This document shows positions 1 through 9,596 of a DNA stretch of 64,000 bases, piece by piece (position 1 is the first letter of the stretch; the number at the start of each line of letters is the position of its first letter). The notes below the pieces were generated by a model, which was not told where the DNA came from, did not search any database, and saw only the letters and a list, made by a program, of their open reading frames with translations. A program made the translations under genes and the position numbers. The stretch comes from Ferruginibacter sp. (lineage in GTDB: Bacteria; Bacteroidota; Bacteroidia; Chitinophagales; Chitinophagaceae): contig JANYGZ010000080.1 of assembly GCA_025362235.1 (NCBI GenBank), forward strand, positions 40,798 to 104,797, read 5' to 3'.

Positions 1-1254
1 ACTTTGCCAGTTAAAAATAGGTTTTATAAATCCAGGCTCATTTCCCATCCATGATCCAATACCTCTTTCTCCCACCTGGATACCAAAAGAAATAATATCC
101 TTTTCAATAAAAATTGATTCCTTTGAATCCTGTATTAAATAAAATGAGAGATAATAAGTTCCTACATTTAAAAATCCTTTTGGTAAAAAACATATAAGAT
201 GGTTAAACCCATTTTTCAATGATATACCGGATGATGAATGCGAAAAGGTAAAAATAGGTTCGCCTTCTTCGTTATTTAATACAAATGTAATTTTGCGTCT
301 TTCTGCCATTTGCTTAATATCAATTTTTATATTTATTTCTATCTCCTGGTATTCATCCAATATTGCATTAAAAGTTTCACCTTTCGGGTTAAAGCTTATT
401 TCTTTTAAATTAAAATCTTCATTATTATAGCCCCCATCAAACATTTTTCGATTCTCACTTTCAGAATCGCCTTTTAAATAAGCACTCACAATATCTGTTG
501 CATTACCAATTAATTGTATGATTCCATTTTTCAGCAAAATCCCACTGCTGCATAAACTCTTTACTGCTGCCATATTATGGCTAACAAACAAAACTGTTCT
601 TCCTTCATTATTACTTACCGCTTTCATCTTACCCAAACATTTTTTTTGAAACTCAGCATCCCCCACGGCCAATACTTCATCTACAATTAAAATTTCTGAA
701 TCCAAGTGTGCTGCTACTGCAAAAGCCAGCCTTACATACATACCGCTGCTATACCGCTTTACAGGTGTGTCAATATATTTTTCCACGCCGCTAAAATCAA
801 TAATCTCGGCCAGCTTCCGGTCAATTTCTTTTTTTCGCATACCCAGTATGGCGCCGTTCAGGTAAATATTTTCCCTTCCCGAAAGTTCAGGATGAAATCC
901 TGTACCAACTTCCAATAAACTTGCAATACGACCCTTTGCTTTAATACTACCTTTTGTTGGCGCTGTAACCCTGCTTAAAATTTTTAAGAGTGTACTTTTA
1001 CCTGCACCATTGCGGCCAATAATACCCACCGTATCGCCTTGCTGTATTTCAAAACTGATATCCTTTAGGCTCCATACAATATTAGTTTGACTTATAGTGG
1101 CTTGATTATTTTCTTCTCCTATTTTTAAAAATGGATCCTCCTTTTGACGCACACCTGCCCACCACCTTTCAAGATCACGGGATAATGTACCCGTGCCTAT
1201 CTGGCCCAGCTGGTAGGCTTTTGAAAGGTTTTCAATTTTTATTGCTGTTGGCAT
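1..1254 (-). CDS. wzt: Polysaccharide ABC exporter, ATP-binding subunit (Wzt-like), 3' end cut by window
   Basis: The reading frame is open from ATG at 1254 to the window edge (418 codons, no stop), so only the last few residues can be missing. The protein begins PTAIKIENLSKAYQLG. It has a Walker A GRNGAGKST near residue 80, an ABC signature region with YSSGMYVRLAFAVAAH, and a Walker B followed by DEVLAVGDAEFQKKC, which is characteristic of Wzt/TagH-type exporters. The C-terminal part (about 250-418) matches the Wzt carbohydrate-binding extension, including a GNEPGFIKP segment near its end. It would power export of a finished glycan across the inner membrane together with the permease 21 bases upstream. 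Residues and context agree; only the exact C-terminus is unknown. Confidence 0.9.
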   Translation of the reverse strand, partial: MPTAIKIENLSKAYQLGQIGTGTLSRDLERWWAGVRQKEDPFLKIGEENNQATISQTNIVWSLKDISFEIQQGDTVGIIGRNGAGKSTLLKILSRVTAPTKGSIKAKGRIASLLEVGTGFHPELSGRENIYLNGAILGMRKKEIDRKLAEIIDFSGVEKYIDTPVKRYSSGMYVRLAFAVAAHLDSEILIVDEVLAVGDAEFQKKCLGKMKAVSNNEGRTVLFVSHNMAAVKSLCSSGILLKNGIIQLIGNATDIVSAYLKGDSESENRKMFDGGYNNEDFNLKEISFNPKGETFNAILDEYQEIEINIKIDIKQMAERRKITFVLNNEEGEPIFTFSHSSSGISLKNGFNHLICFLPKGFLNVGTYYLSFYLIQDSKESIFIEKDIISFGIQVGERGIGSWMGNEPGFIKPIFNWQS

Positions 1255-1275
1255 TTAGTATATTATCTTAAAAAA

Positions 1276-2130
1276 TTAAACCGTATCAATAAAATTCCTT
1301 TCTACTTTATTAAAAATAAAAATCCCGATAAGAGCAATGCACAGTGTTACAAGGGTACAAATACCCAGTGAGGCCCAGCTAAAAGTACCCCGCCCTAAAA
1401 ATCCATAGCGAAATGTTTCAATAATTGGCGTCATCGGGTTAAGTGAAAATAACCAGCTGTATTGTGGGTATTTTTTAAGCGCCTCAGACAATGGATAAAT
1501 AACAGTGGTTGCATACATTAGCAATTGTATGCCAAAACTTACCAAAAAAATAAGGTCACGATACCTGGTAGTTAAGGCAGAAATGATCATTCCCGAACCA
1601 AGACCCAGCAAAGCCATCAATGCTACCAGCAAAGGGAATAAAAATACAAAGGCATTGATGTGTAATGGAACGCCCTTGATAACATAATAAGCTATCATTA
1701 AAAAAAATAACAGCACCTGAACACCAAACCTCACTAGGCTACTGATCACAATACTCATGGGCATAATAAGCCGTGGGAAATATACTTTCCCAAATAGATT
1801 TGCATTGTCTTTAAAAACAGTAGAGGTTTTTGTAAGGCATTCGGCAAAATAATTCCATGCTGTGATACCAGCCATATAAAACAAAGGGGCAGGCAAACCT
1901 TCGGTAGAGATACCAGCCAAATTGCCAAAAACAAAAGTGTAAATGATGGTTGTAAATAAGGGCTGAATAAAAAACCACAGAGGACCCAAAATAGTTTGTT
2001 TGTAAAAGGATACAAAATCACGGCGAACCAACAGCAATAACAGATCCCTGTAATGCCATACTTCCCTTAGCTTTAAATCAAAGATGCCGGCATGCTCTTC
2101 TATAATCAAATCCCACGCTTCCTCTGCCAA
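1276..2130 (-). CDS. wzm: Polysaccharide ABC exporter, permease subunit (Wzm-like)
   Basis: This is a 284-residue ABC-2 type permease. It has an N-terminal amphipathic stretch with a WHYRDLLLLLVRRDF motif and about six hydrophobic segments, the family layout for Wzm/TagG. It forms the inner-membrane channel that pairs with the Wzt-like ATPase. The gene lies 21 bases upstream of wzt and about 56 bases downstream of the glycosyltransferase, all on one strand, so it is probably in the same operon. Wzm/Wzt exporters usually handle O-antigen-like or lipid-linked glycans, whereas wza/wzc genes upstream are typical of capsule or exopolysaccharide export. Which glycan it moves cannot be read from the sequence. 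Confidence 0.92.
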   Translation of the reverse strand: MAEEAWDLIIEEHAGIFDLKLREVWHYRDLLLLLVRRDFVSFYKQTILGPLWFFIQPLFTTIIYTFVFGNLAGISTEGLPAPLFYMAGITAWNYFAECLTKTSTVFKDNANLFGKVYFPRLIMPMSIVISSLVRFGVQVLLFFLMIAYYVIKGVPLHINAFVFLFPLLVALMALLGLGSGMIISALTTRYRDLIFLVSFGIQLLMYATTVIYPLSEALKKYPQYSWLFSLNPMTPIIETFRYGFLGRGTFSWASLGICTLVTLCIALIGIFIFNKVERNFIDTV

Positions 2131-2186
2131 AATATTTTTTTTAGTTGTGATGCGGCTTTTTTAAATACGTTATGTAAAATTTCCCT

Positions 2187-3305
2187 CTATCCAATTATCT
2201 TTCGCAAATTTTGTTTATACACAGGGTAACTGAATTTATTCATTACGTGTTGCAGGTTAGGGATAAAGGCCGGTTTATTTTCAAGAACCGTAATAATCGC
2301 ATTATTAATTTGTTCTGTATCATCGGGGTTGATGAGTATACCTAAATTACCATTATCTAATGCATCTGCAGAGCCATCTACATTTCCCGCTATTACTGGT
2401 TTTCCATAAAACATGGCTTCAATAAATACAATGCCAAAACCTTCTTTTTTACTTGGCATAATGTACAGATCGGCAAGAGCATAATGTGCTGCCAGCTCTT
2501 CATCAGCAATAAACCCGGTTAAAATAATATGATCCTGTAAACCAAGGCGGCTAATAATATCATCCACCCTTTTTTTTTCTATTGCGTCATATTTGCCTGC
2601 TACCAGGTATCTGATATCCGTGTATTTCGCTCTTAGAGAATGTACGGCTTGAATTACTTTGTCGTACCCCTTATACCCTTCGTTGCTGGCCAGGCGGGTA
2701 AGCGTAAATAAAACTTTATCATTGGCATCAATACCATAACGCATAAGTAAATTTTCATCCTTTGGTTGTTGTTGCGCCGGAGGCAAAAAAGGGTCAAGAC
2801 AATTGTTGAGTATAGTAAATTTTTCTTCCGGAAGATTGTACAATTGCATCATCTTCTTTTTTGTAAAATCGCTTACCGGTAAAATCTGGTCGCATTTGGC
2901 CAGCATCATTTTCTTCCACCTGGGGAAATTGCGCCATACCTCAATACCATGAGCAATTAAAAATAATTTTGTTTTTGGAGAAAATAATTTGATGGCGAAG
3001 CCTACTGTTAACAAATTAACGTGGCTCAAAATTACCATCCTGCTATTACTGCCTTGTTTAATAGCGGCAAGCAAAAACTTAAGCCGTTGCTTACCAAAAC
3101 CTAAAAAAACCTGTGCCGGAAAATAGATTGGATTTACTTCATCAGTTTCATCATACAAAGAAAAAATTTTTACTTTTTTATTCACTTGCTCCCCCGACAA
3201 TTCGTATAAAGCCTTACCGGCCGCCATGCATACTTTTTCAATTCCGCCTGTTTCAGAAAACAACCTTAGCGTTAAAAATAAAGTATCGGTTTTAGGCGGC
3301 TTCAT
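2187..3305 (-). CDS. Glycosyltransferase family 4 (GT-B fold)
   Basis: This 372-residue protein has the two-domain GT-B layout. The N-terminal half carries ETGGIEKVCMAAGKAL, a typical GT4 acceptor-side loop. The C-terminal half has LTRLASNEGYKGYDKVI and the nucleotide-sugar E-x7-E motif in KEGFGIVFIEAMFYG. It is expected to be a cytoplasmic retaining glycosyltransferase adding one sugar of the exported glycan. Its start overlaps the end of the asparagine synthetase-like gene by 14 bases, which suggests translational coupling. The sugar donor and acceptor cannot be inferred. Confidence 0.9.
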   Translation of the reverse strand: MKPPKTDTLFLTLRLFSETGGIEKVCMAAGKALYELSGEQVNKKVKIFSLYDETDEVNPIYFPAQVFLGFGKQRLKFLLAAIKQGSNSRMVILSHVNLLTVGFAIKLFSPKTKLFLIAHGIEVWRNFPRWKKMMLAKCDQILPVSDFTKKKMMQLYNLPEEKFTILNNCLDPFLPPAQQQPKDENLLMRYGIDANDKVLFTLTRLASNEGYKGYDKVIQAVHSLRAKYTDIRYLVAGKYDAIEKKRVDDIISRLGLQDHIILTGFIADEELAAHYALADLYIMPSKKEGFGIVFIEAMFYGKPVIAGNVDGSADALDNGNLGILINPDDTEQINNAIITVLENKPAFIPNLQHVMNKFSYPVYKQNLRKIIG

Positions 3306-5076
3306 GATTTTCCATTAGCAACACAGTTAAAAATTGCGCCCAATGCAGCTTTCCATTAACAAATTGTTTATGATAATCAGCATTTTTTATTCCTGCATGG
3401 CGACGGGCATATTGATCGTTTATCAGCCAGTCTTTAAATGGAAATGAAAAGCCCATTTTTGGCCTGTTCCATACCTGCTCAGGTATTGATTGTTTAAAAC
3501 TATCTACCAGCAATTGCTTATTAACCGTTCCTGAATATTTTACTGTACTGCATATTTGAAGGGAAAGTTTTAGAAATTCCTTGTCCAAAAAAGGTACCCT
3601 TATTTCAACCCCATGTGCCATGCTCATTGTATCTGCATCTCTTAATAACTGGTTCTGCATAAATAAATTTGACTCTATCCAGCTGACCTGGTTTTTTGCA
3701 GTTAAATTATTTATATCCGGCAGCTGAGGGTGTTTCTCCAAAAGATTCCATACTTCCGTTTCACTTGCATCTAAATATTTGGCTATCTCATTAGGTATAA
3801 ACTGGCCACGTAAAAAAAGATATATGCCCGCAGCACCAGGAATACTTAAGTAACAAAGACGACGTAATTTTCTTGAACTGCTGTGGCTGGCATACCTCAA
3901 TATAGAGGGGGACATTTTTTGCAACAATAATGCCGGGTGTATTCTTTTAAAAGAAGGGTAACCGCCATAGAGTTCGTCACCTCCAACCCCAGATAGAACC
4001 GCTTTTAAACCATGCTCTTTTGCATACCTGCTTATAAACCAGGTATTGATACCATCACAGCTTGGCAGGTCCATTGCTTTAATAATGTCCTCAAAGTGGG
4101 CATGAAAAATTTCTTCTGTTAATAATTGCTGATATTGGTTGCCTTGTAAACCCCTTTGTACAAGATCCTGGTATTTTTTTTCAGAATAATGATCATCATC
4201 AAAAAAAAGCGAGATGGTATTTATGCCGGGTTGTTGTTGTTCAGCAAGCAGTGCAATGATGCTCGAATCAAGTCCTCCACTTAAAAATACGCCAATAGGC
4301 GCATCAGACAACAAGTGACGTTTAACTGATTTTTTCAAGGTTGCCTGTACAAGGTCAATCGCTTCTTTTCTATTATTTATTAGCTCAATATAACTATAAT
4401 GCGTAAACGCTTGTTGCTTAACTGCGCCACTTTCAATATTGTATTGAATCCAGTATCCTTTTTTTAGTGGCTGCACCTCTTTTAAAGTAGTAATAGGCTC
4501 CGGCAAATGTCCGTAAGCCATCAGGTAGACCTGCCAATTAGGATGCTCCGTTTGCAGGTAGGGGATATTTTTAAATGCCCTTACTTCTGATGCAAATGCC
4601 AACCCTTCTACGGTATGTGCAAAATACAAAGGTTTTATACCGGCACCGTCTCTTACAAGGTAAATATTACCGGTATTATTATCCAAAAGTGCAAAAGCAA
4701 ACATACCATTAAATTTTTCAAAAGCTTCAACGCCCCAGGTTGCAAATGCCGCAAGAATTACTTCCGTATCACTGGCGGAGGAAAAACAACAACCTTTTTT
4801 TTTGAGTATCTCTTTTAACTCCAAATAATTATATAATTCGCCATTATAACTAATTACATATGCCCCATTATGGTATACCATTGGCTGATGGCCAGCCATT
4901 GAAAGATCTATTAAAGAAAGCCTTCGGTGGCCTAATACCAAGTGATGATTAGCGCTGGTATATATCCCTTCATCATCAGGCCCCCCATGTCTCAATATAT
5001 TGCACATTTCAACAACAGTAGCATGTATTGCATCCAGCGGCATTGAACGATTAATAAGCCCGGCAATTCTACACAA
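3292..5076 (-). CDS. asnB: Asparagine synthase (glutamine-hydrolysing) family protein
   Basis: At 594 residues this is full length for the family. The N-terminal class II glutaminase domain has the nucleophile Cys2 right after the start Met (MCRIAGLIN), and RHGGPDDEGIY follows. The synthetase domain has the PP-loop LSGGLDSSIIALL near residue 260 and SGVGGDELYGGYP. Homologues either make asparagine from aspartate and glutamine or, in polysaccharide loci, may amidate sugar acids or modify glycan precursors. The position between upxY and glycosyltransferase genes favours the second role, but that is inference. Confidence 0.87.
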   Translation of the reverse strand: MCRIAGLINRSMPLDAIHATVVEMCNILRHGGPDDEGIYTSANHHLVLGHRRLSLIDLSMAGHQPMVYHNGAYVISYNGELYNYLELKEILKKKGCCFSSASDTEVILAAFATWGVEAFEKFNGMFAFALLDNNTGNIYLVRDGAGIKPLYFAHTVEGLAFASEVRAFKNIPYLQTEHPNWQVYLMAYGHLPEPITTLKEVQPLKKGYWIQYNIESGAVKQQAFTHYSYIELINNRKEAIDLVQATLKKSVKRHLLSDAPIGVFLSGGLDSSIIALLAEQQQPGINTISLFFDDDHYSEKKYQDLVQRGLQGNQYQQLLTEEIFHAHFEDIIKAMDLPSCDGINTWFISRYAKEHGLKAVLSGVGGDELYGGYPSFKRIHPALLLQKMSPSILRYASHSSSRKLRRLCYLSIPGAAGIYLFLRGQFIPNEIAKYLDASETEVWNLLEKHPQLPDINNLTAKNQVSWIESNLFMQNQLLRDADTMSMAHGVEIRVPFLDKEFLKLSLQICSTVKYSGTVNKQLLVDSFKQSIPEQVWNRPKMGFSFPFKDWLINDQYARRHAGIKNADYHKQFVNGKLHWAQFLTVLLMENHEAA

Positions 5077-5142
5077 TTTGAGTTGTAAGTTTTAAGTAGT
5101 GAATGATGGGTTGTGAGTAGGTAATTTCAAACCGGGGAATTA

Positions 5143-5649
5143 TTAATTACCTAAAAGTTCTAAATTTTTTTTATCAAATTGTGCACTCAGTTGTAAACCC
5201 ATACTCTCAATTCTTACCCTTGCTTTATTGCCAATCAACTCAACCAATATGCCATGGTAATTCATCAATACCCCTGTTTTTATTTTAACGGTGCTGTTTA
5301 CACGCAATGACAAGTCACTAACCTCAACATCTGTAAACTCGTTTAAAAATTTACGAATTGTCAATATTTCTTCTTCCCGTATAGGTGCCGGTTTACCAAG
5401 CCAATGCACATAATTCAATACGCCGTTAATTTTTTTCACTTCCCATTTTTCCTCAGCACTAACCTTTACAAAAACATACCCTTTAAAAACAGGTTCCAGC
5501 ACCACTTTCTTACGATCGCTCCATTGCCTGGTAACCTTATTAATGGGACAGTAATTTTCAAAGCCCCACTGATCGAGTAACTGGGCTACTTTTTTTTCCC
5601 ACCTTGGTTTGGTATACAGGGCATACCATTGTGCATTATTTTCTGTCAT
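5143..5649 (-). CDS. UpxY/NusG-family transcription antiterminator of the polysaccharide operon
   Basis: A NusG N-terminal domain opens with WYALYTKPRWEKKVAQLL and continues with FKGYVFVKV. A KOW-type C-terminal part around LMNYHGILVELIGNKARVRI follows. This matches the UpxY/LoaP group of specialised NusG paralogues that travel with capsule or secondary-metabolite operons and promote read-through of a long transcript. The start is placed at ATG 5649 (168 residues), because this gives the usual NusG N-terminus. An upstream in-frame ATG at 5736 would add a 29-residue tail not seen in the family. It lies inside the operon between wzc and asnB rather than at its head. Confidence 0.85.
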   Translation of the reverse strand: MTENNAQWYALYTKPRWEKKVAQLLDQWGFENYCPINKVTRQWSDRKKVVLEPVFKGYVFVKVSAEEKWEVKKINGVLNYVHWLGKPAPIREEEILTIRKFLNEFTDVEVSDLSLRVNSTVKIKTGVLMNYHGILVELIGNKARVRIESMGLQLSAQFDKKNLELLGN

Positions 5650-5933
5650 TGCATAGCTTCGCTTATCCTCAGTTACAATATTTTTAACTGGGCTTTTAAT
5701 AAATAATTTCTTCTTCAATATACCTTCCCAAAGCAAATACCCATTATAAAAACAACAGGTTTTTACAATGAATTTACAAAAAAGTTACCCGATAATTCGC
5801 ATTGATGGCTTAAGCAATAAAAGAGGCGGTTAAAATGGTACAGATTTATATGGATGTAAAAATACTGATTCAGCTGCGCTAATTTCATTGTACAATTTCT
5901 CACCCTGATCAGCATTTTTTATAAGTACCAAAC

Positions 5934-8339
5934 TTACCGGCTCGAAATAATCCGCTTAACCTTCCGCCACCATTGTTTTATCCCAAAAAATTTCGACTTA
6001 TTGTCATCTATTGCATACCCATATCCATAGCCATATCCGTAACCATATCCGTAACCATATCCATAACCGTAGCTATTATTAAAATTACCAATAGAAATGC
6101 CCCTCTTTTTTAATCCATTAAAAACAATACACATATTATTGAATTTCTTCGTTTCATTTAGTTCATTGATCATCCTCAAAAATACTTTGGGGGTTCGGTC
6201 GTGCCTGATAACATATAGTGTTACATCACAATAAACATTTAACAACAGGGCATCCGTTACAGGGCCAATGGGGGCTGTATCAATGATTACATAATCAAAG
6301 TCTTGTTTAACTTTTTGTATAAGGGCCTTAAAACCAGGCTTACCAATCAGTTCCGTGGGATTTGGTGGAATTATACCCGCAGGAATAATATACAAATTTG
6401 GTATGGATGTTTCCCTTAATATGTCTTCAAATTTGGCTTTACCTACAATATAGTTAGAGATGCCCGGGTCCCTTGCCACTTCCATCAGCTTACTCAGTTT
6501 TGGCTTGCGAAGATCCATTTCCAAAAGAGCAACTTTTTTTCCGGTTAAAGTAAGGCTAATCGCAAAGTTAATGGCTATAAAACTTTTGCCCTCACTGGAA
6601 ATACTGGAGGTTACCAGCAGGGTTTTATTTTCTTCATTAAAACCTATGTAGCCAAGGTTGGTTCTTAAGGCCCTGAATTGTTCTGCTATAACTGTTCTTT
6701 TACCTTCAAGAATTACAATAGGACTTTTAGTAGCAGCCTGTACAATTTCGCCCACAAATGGCACAGAAGTTTTTCCCTCAATTTCATCCCTAAATAGTAC
6801 TTTACTCTTAAACTGCTCCTTCATTAAAACCAAAAAAACAGCAGAAAGCAACCCAACAATAAACCCCGCTAAATAATAATTTTTGGGAACCGGGCTAACC
6901 GGGCCGTAAGAATTTGGTTTTTCAATAACCCTGAGATCAGAAGAAGTAGATGCAGATGAAAGTGCAGTCTCTTCTTTTTTTTGCAGCAAATAGGAATAGA
7001 TGCTATTTTTAACAGCCTGTTGACGGCTGATCTCCAATAAACCTCTTTCTTTTTGGGGTATATGGCTAAGCAGGTTATTATTTGAAGTGGTTTTGTTGAT
7101 TATATCGTTTTTAATAGTCAGAAGACCGGCCCTTATATTATTTAGATTTTCATCGATATCAATTTTTAATCGCCTTACTTTTTCATTGGCCAATAATACA
7201 GGTTCACTTTGCTCTCCGGAAATGCTGATTGCTTTATCCAGTTCAAATTCAGCCGAATATAATTCTTTTAATAAATCACTTAAAATGGGGTCTGTAATTA
7301 GATTTAGCGATGGAACGGTACCGTTTTTTTTCCCTTTTTCCTGTATATATTTTTTTACTTCATTCAGCACATCTAACTGAAGGTCAATGTCGCCTTTACG
7401 CTTGTCAAGATCTTTTACTTTGTCAAGAAAAAGATCAGCTTCTGCCCCTACCCCTACTCCATACAATGATTCCTTTGATTTGTATAATACTATATTTCTT
7501 TCAACACTGTCAAGCTGGTAAATTACCAAACTAAGCCTGTTTTCAATAAATTTAAGTGTTTTAGAAGCTATCAGGTTTTTATCTTCAATGCCTTCCGAAT
7601 TGTAAACTTCAAATAATTTAGTTAATATAGCTTCCCCTTTTAAGGGTTCCGGCGTTTGCAAATTTACATCCAGCACAGTAGAAACATTCGATAACGGTGC
7701 GGCTCTTATGCTTGCTGATATTGCTGCAGATACTGCTGCTACCGGGCTTATTATAACATAATAATTTTTACCCACAACATTTTGATTGTAGTTATTATTT
7801 ATAAAAAGGCGATAAGCGGTATTACCCAATACAACTGAAGAGTCAAAAGGTATAGATTCGTTATTAATGCCTACGATTCTGCTATTCCAGTTAATTGTAA
7901 AATAGTATTTATTATAACCAATAACACTATCTTCATTTATTGCTACAAAACGTAGAGGGGAGTTTTGTCCGTACAATTCTTCCTCTCTTACTTTTCCCTG
8001 GTTATATACTGTTGCATATAAATTAAGATCTTTTACTACCTCTTGTACTATACTGGATGATTTAAGAACCAATATTTCATTATCAACAATCTTTTTTTCA
8101 CTAAAAATATTTAGAGCATCCAATACTTTGGAGTCGCCGGTTCCTTTATTGGGGTCTTTTAATAGCACTTTGGCACCTGCAACATAAATGGGTACCTGTG
8201 ATCTTAAATAGATAAATGATACACATAGTGCAATAGGAATGGTAAGTGCAAACAGTGGCCAAAAGGGAAGGTATTTTTGTAATAATTGTACAAAAATATT
8301 TGTCTCCGGCTTTTCCTGATATAAAGGTTGTTCGTTCAT
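5934..8339 (-). CDS. wzc: Wzc-like polysaccharide co-polymerase and bacterial tyrosine autokinase
   Basis: The 801-residue protein has a Wzz-type N-terminal region with a transmembrane helix near residues 30-50, a long coiled-coil periplasmic section, and a second helix near 490 (YYLAGFIVGLLSAVFLVLM). The cytoplasmic BY-kinase domain has Walker A SSISSEGKSF near 575-583, Walker A' LLEMDLRKPKL and Walker B VIIDTAPIG. It would set chain length and control export by cycling phosphorylation of its tyrosine tail. That tail, near residues 754-778, is an unusual run of alternating Gly and Tyr encoded by a tandem DNA repeat. It is followed 22 bases upstream on the same strand by the Wza-like gene. 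Confidence 0.93.
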   Translation of the reverse strand: MNEQPLYQEKPETNIFVQLLQKYLPFWPLFALTIPIALCVSFIYLRSQVPIYVAGAKVLLKDPNKGTGDSKVLDALNIFSEKKIVDNEILVLKSSSIVQEVVKDLNLYATVYNQGKVREEELYGQNSPLRFVAINEDSVIGYNKYYFTINWNSRIVGINNESIPFDSSVVLGNTAYRLFINNNYNQNVVGKNYYVIISPVAAVSAAISASIRAAPLSNVSTVLDVNLQTPEPLKGEAILTKLFEVYNSEGIEDKNLIASKTLKFIENRLSLVIYQLDSVERNIVLYKSKESLYGVGVGAEADLFLDKVKDLDKRKGDIDLQLDVLNEVKKYIQEKGKKNGTVPSLNLITDPILSDLLKELYSAEFELDKAISISGEQSEPVLLANEKVRRLKIDIDENLNNIRAGLLTIKNDIINKTTSNNNLLSHIPQKERGLLEISRQQAVKNSIYSYLLQKKEETALSSASTSSDLRVIEKPNSYGPVSPVPKNYYLAGFIVGLLSAVFLVLMKEQFKSKVLFRDEIEGKTSVPFVGEIVQAATKSPIVILEGKRTVIAEQFRALRTNLGYIGFNEENKTLLVTSSISSEGKSFIAINFAISLTLTGKKVALLEMDLRKPKLSKLMEVARDPGISNYIVGKAKFEDILRETSIPNLYIIPAGIIPPNPTELIGKPGFKALIQKVKQDFDYVIIDTAPIGPVTDALLLNVYCDVTLYVIRHDRTPKVFLRMINELNETKKFNNMCIVFNGLKKRGISIGNFNNSYGYGYGYGYGYGYGYGYGYAIDDNKSKFFGIKQWWRKVKRIISSR
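5997..6078 (-). repeat. In-frame tandem repeat encoding the Tyr-Gly tail of the Wzc-like kinase
   Basis: The plus strand shows repeated units of the form CCATATCCGTAA (12 bases, two Tyr-Gly pairs), with slight sequence variation. The unit length is a multiple of three, so gain or loss of copies would change the number of tyrosines without shifting the frame. Confidence 0.8.
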
Positions 8340-8360
8340 AAATTAAGAATCCAAAAAAAT

Positions 8361-9185
8361 TTATCTAAGCCTAATCAAACTCAAAATAATAACTATAATA
8401 GATGCTACAGATAATACATTGGAAAGTACCTGCTGATTCCTTTTTTCGCTTTGTTCAGTATACATTTTTTCAACATAGGGGTTTATAACAAGGATATCTT
8501 TGGGCTGCAAATAATAAAAGGGCGATGAAAAAATGGACTGATCTTCGAGGTTAATATGTTTAAACTCCCTGGAGCCAGGCATTTCCCTAATAACCAGCAT
8601 GTTTTTATAAGTACCTTTTTCAGTTACATTACTGCTTAACGCAATAACATCTATCAGTGAAATTTTTTCGTTGGGCATATTTAACACCTGTGATTTGCCG
8701 ACATCGCCCATTACAGTAACAAAATGATTGGCAAAACTAACTGTTACAATAGGGTCTTTTAAATAAGGGAGTAAATCCTTTTCAAGTTTTATTTTTAACT
8801 CGGCCCTCGTCATACCTTGAACATATACTTTACCCAATTTGTGTAAATAGATGTTTCCGTCTACACTAACTAGATAACCACCTTCTACTCCACCACTAGT
8901 TGTAGTAAGCTCTTTTCCCATTGCAGAATTAAAAAACTGGTCTTCAACAGGATTCAAGCTGGAGATGGCCAGGCTTAACAGGTCATTTTTTTGAATTTTT
9001 AATTCTGTGTCAATATTTGTATTACTCTTTATAACAGTATCCCTGGTAATATCTTTAAAAGGATAGGTAGGTTTTGATATAGCACAGGAAGTAAAAAGAG
9101 CGGCAGATAAGAAAATAATAACCGAAAATTGTATAACAAACAAAAAGTATCCCCTTAAAGGCAGATAAGTATAGGGTATCACCAT
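8361..9185 (-). CDS. wza: Wza-like polysaccharide export outer-membrane protein
   Basis: The 274-residue protein has an N-terminal hydrophobic export signal ending in a Cys (FTSC near residue 34) that resembles a relaxed lipobox, so it is probably a lipoprotein. A Poly_export domain (IQKNDLLSLAISSL) is followed by an SLBB-type segment (VTVMGDVGKSQVLNMP). A C-terminal hydrophobic helix ends in LSLIRLR, a common Bacteroidota arrangement. It would form the outer-membrane exit channel that works with the Wzc-like co-polymerase encoded immediately downstream. The first gene of the core export operon appears to be this one. Confidence 0.9.
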   Translation of the reverse strand: MVIPYTYLPLRGYFLFVIQFSVIIFLSAALFTSCAISKPTYPFKDITRDTVIKSNTNIDTELKIQKNDLLSLAISSLNPVEDQFFNSAMGKELTTTSGGVEGGYLVSVDGNIYLHKLGKVYVQGMTRAELKIKLEKDLLPYLKDPIVTVSFANHFVTVMGDVGKSQVLNMPNEKISLIDVIALSSNVTEKGTYKNMLVIREMPGSREFKHINLEDQSIFSSPFYYLQPKDILVINPYVEKMYTEQSEKRNQQVLSNVLSVASIIVIILSLIRLR

Positions 9186-9377
9186 AATAAGTTCTTTAAA
9201 AAAAGGTAATAATAATTAAAAGAGAATACCATAATAGTACAGTATACCAAACTATTTATCCTTTTTACATTGGTATTCAGTCAAATTTCGTATAAAAAAC
9301 TGACAGCGCCAACAAACAGGCTTTGAGTAATCATTTTAAAAAAGAAGTAGTTTCATATAACAAATCATGATAGCAAG

Positions 9378-9596
9378 TTATAGTAAATGAGTTGTTCTTT
9401 TTTTTTTATTATCCCTTGCTTTTTTAATACCATAGCCGATACCGGCTGCGAGTAATAAACTTATACCACCATCAATAGGAGCATCGGGATCAACTGCACC
9501 ATCATCAGTAGGTTGAGCCCTGAGACTTCCAGGTAAAACAATTAAAAAAATAAAAAGTGTACTCCACATCAATAGACATTTGCCATATTTAGTCAT
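9378..9596 (-). CDS. Short secreted protein with a PID-CTERM-like sorting tail
   Basis: This 72-residue protein has a signal peptide (about 1-28, ending GSLRAQ). A short acidic linker leads to DAPIDGGISLLLAAGIGYG and then a basic tail KKARDNKKK. The order conserved motif, hydrophobic helix, basic cluster is that of C-terminal sorting signals read by exosortase-type transpeptidases. The PIDGG core matches the family I know as PID-CTERM. Nearly the whole mature protein is the sorting signal, which is typical of that group. No exosortase gene is in the window. The place just upstream of wza suggests a link with the exopolysaccharide, but its role is unknown. Confidence 0.7.
   Translation of the reverse strand: MTKYGKCLLMWSTLFIFLIVLPGSLRAQPTDDGAVDPDAPIDGGISLLLAAGIGYGIKKARDNKKKRTTHLL

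Noticed and set aside
706..918. Plus-strand open frame of 70 codons
   Set aside because: It lies antisense to the Wzt-like ATPase gene, whose motifs are clear; no family features.
5800..5933. Minus-strand frame after wzc ending HPYKSVPF
   Set aside because: About 45 codons without start or recognisable motif, overlapping the wzc end in another frame; chance opening in AT-rich DNA is likely.
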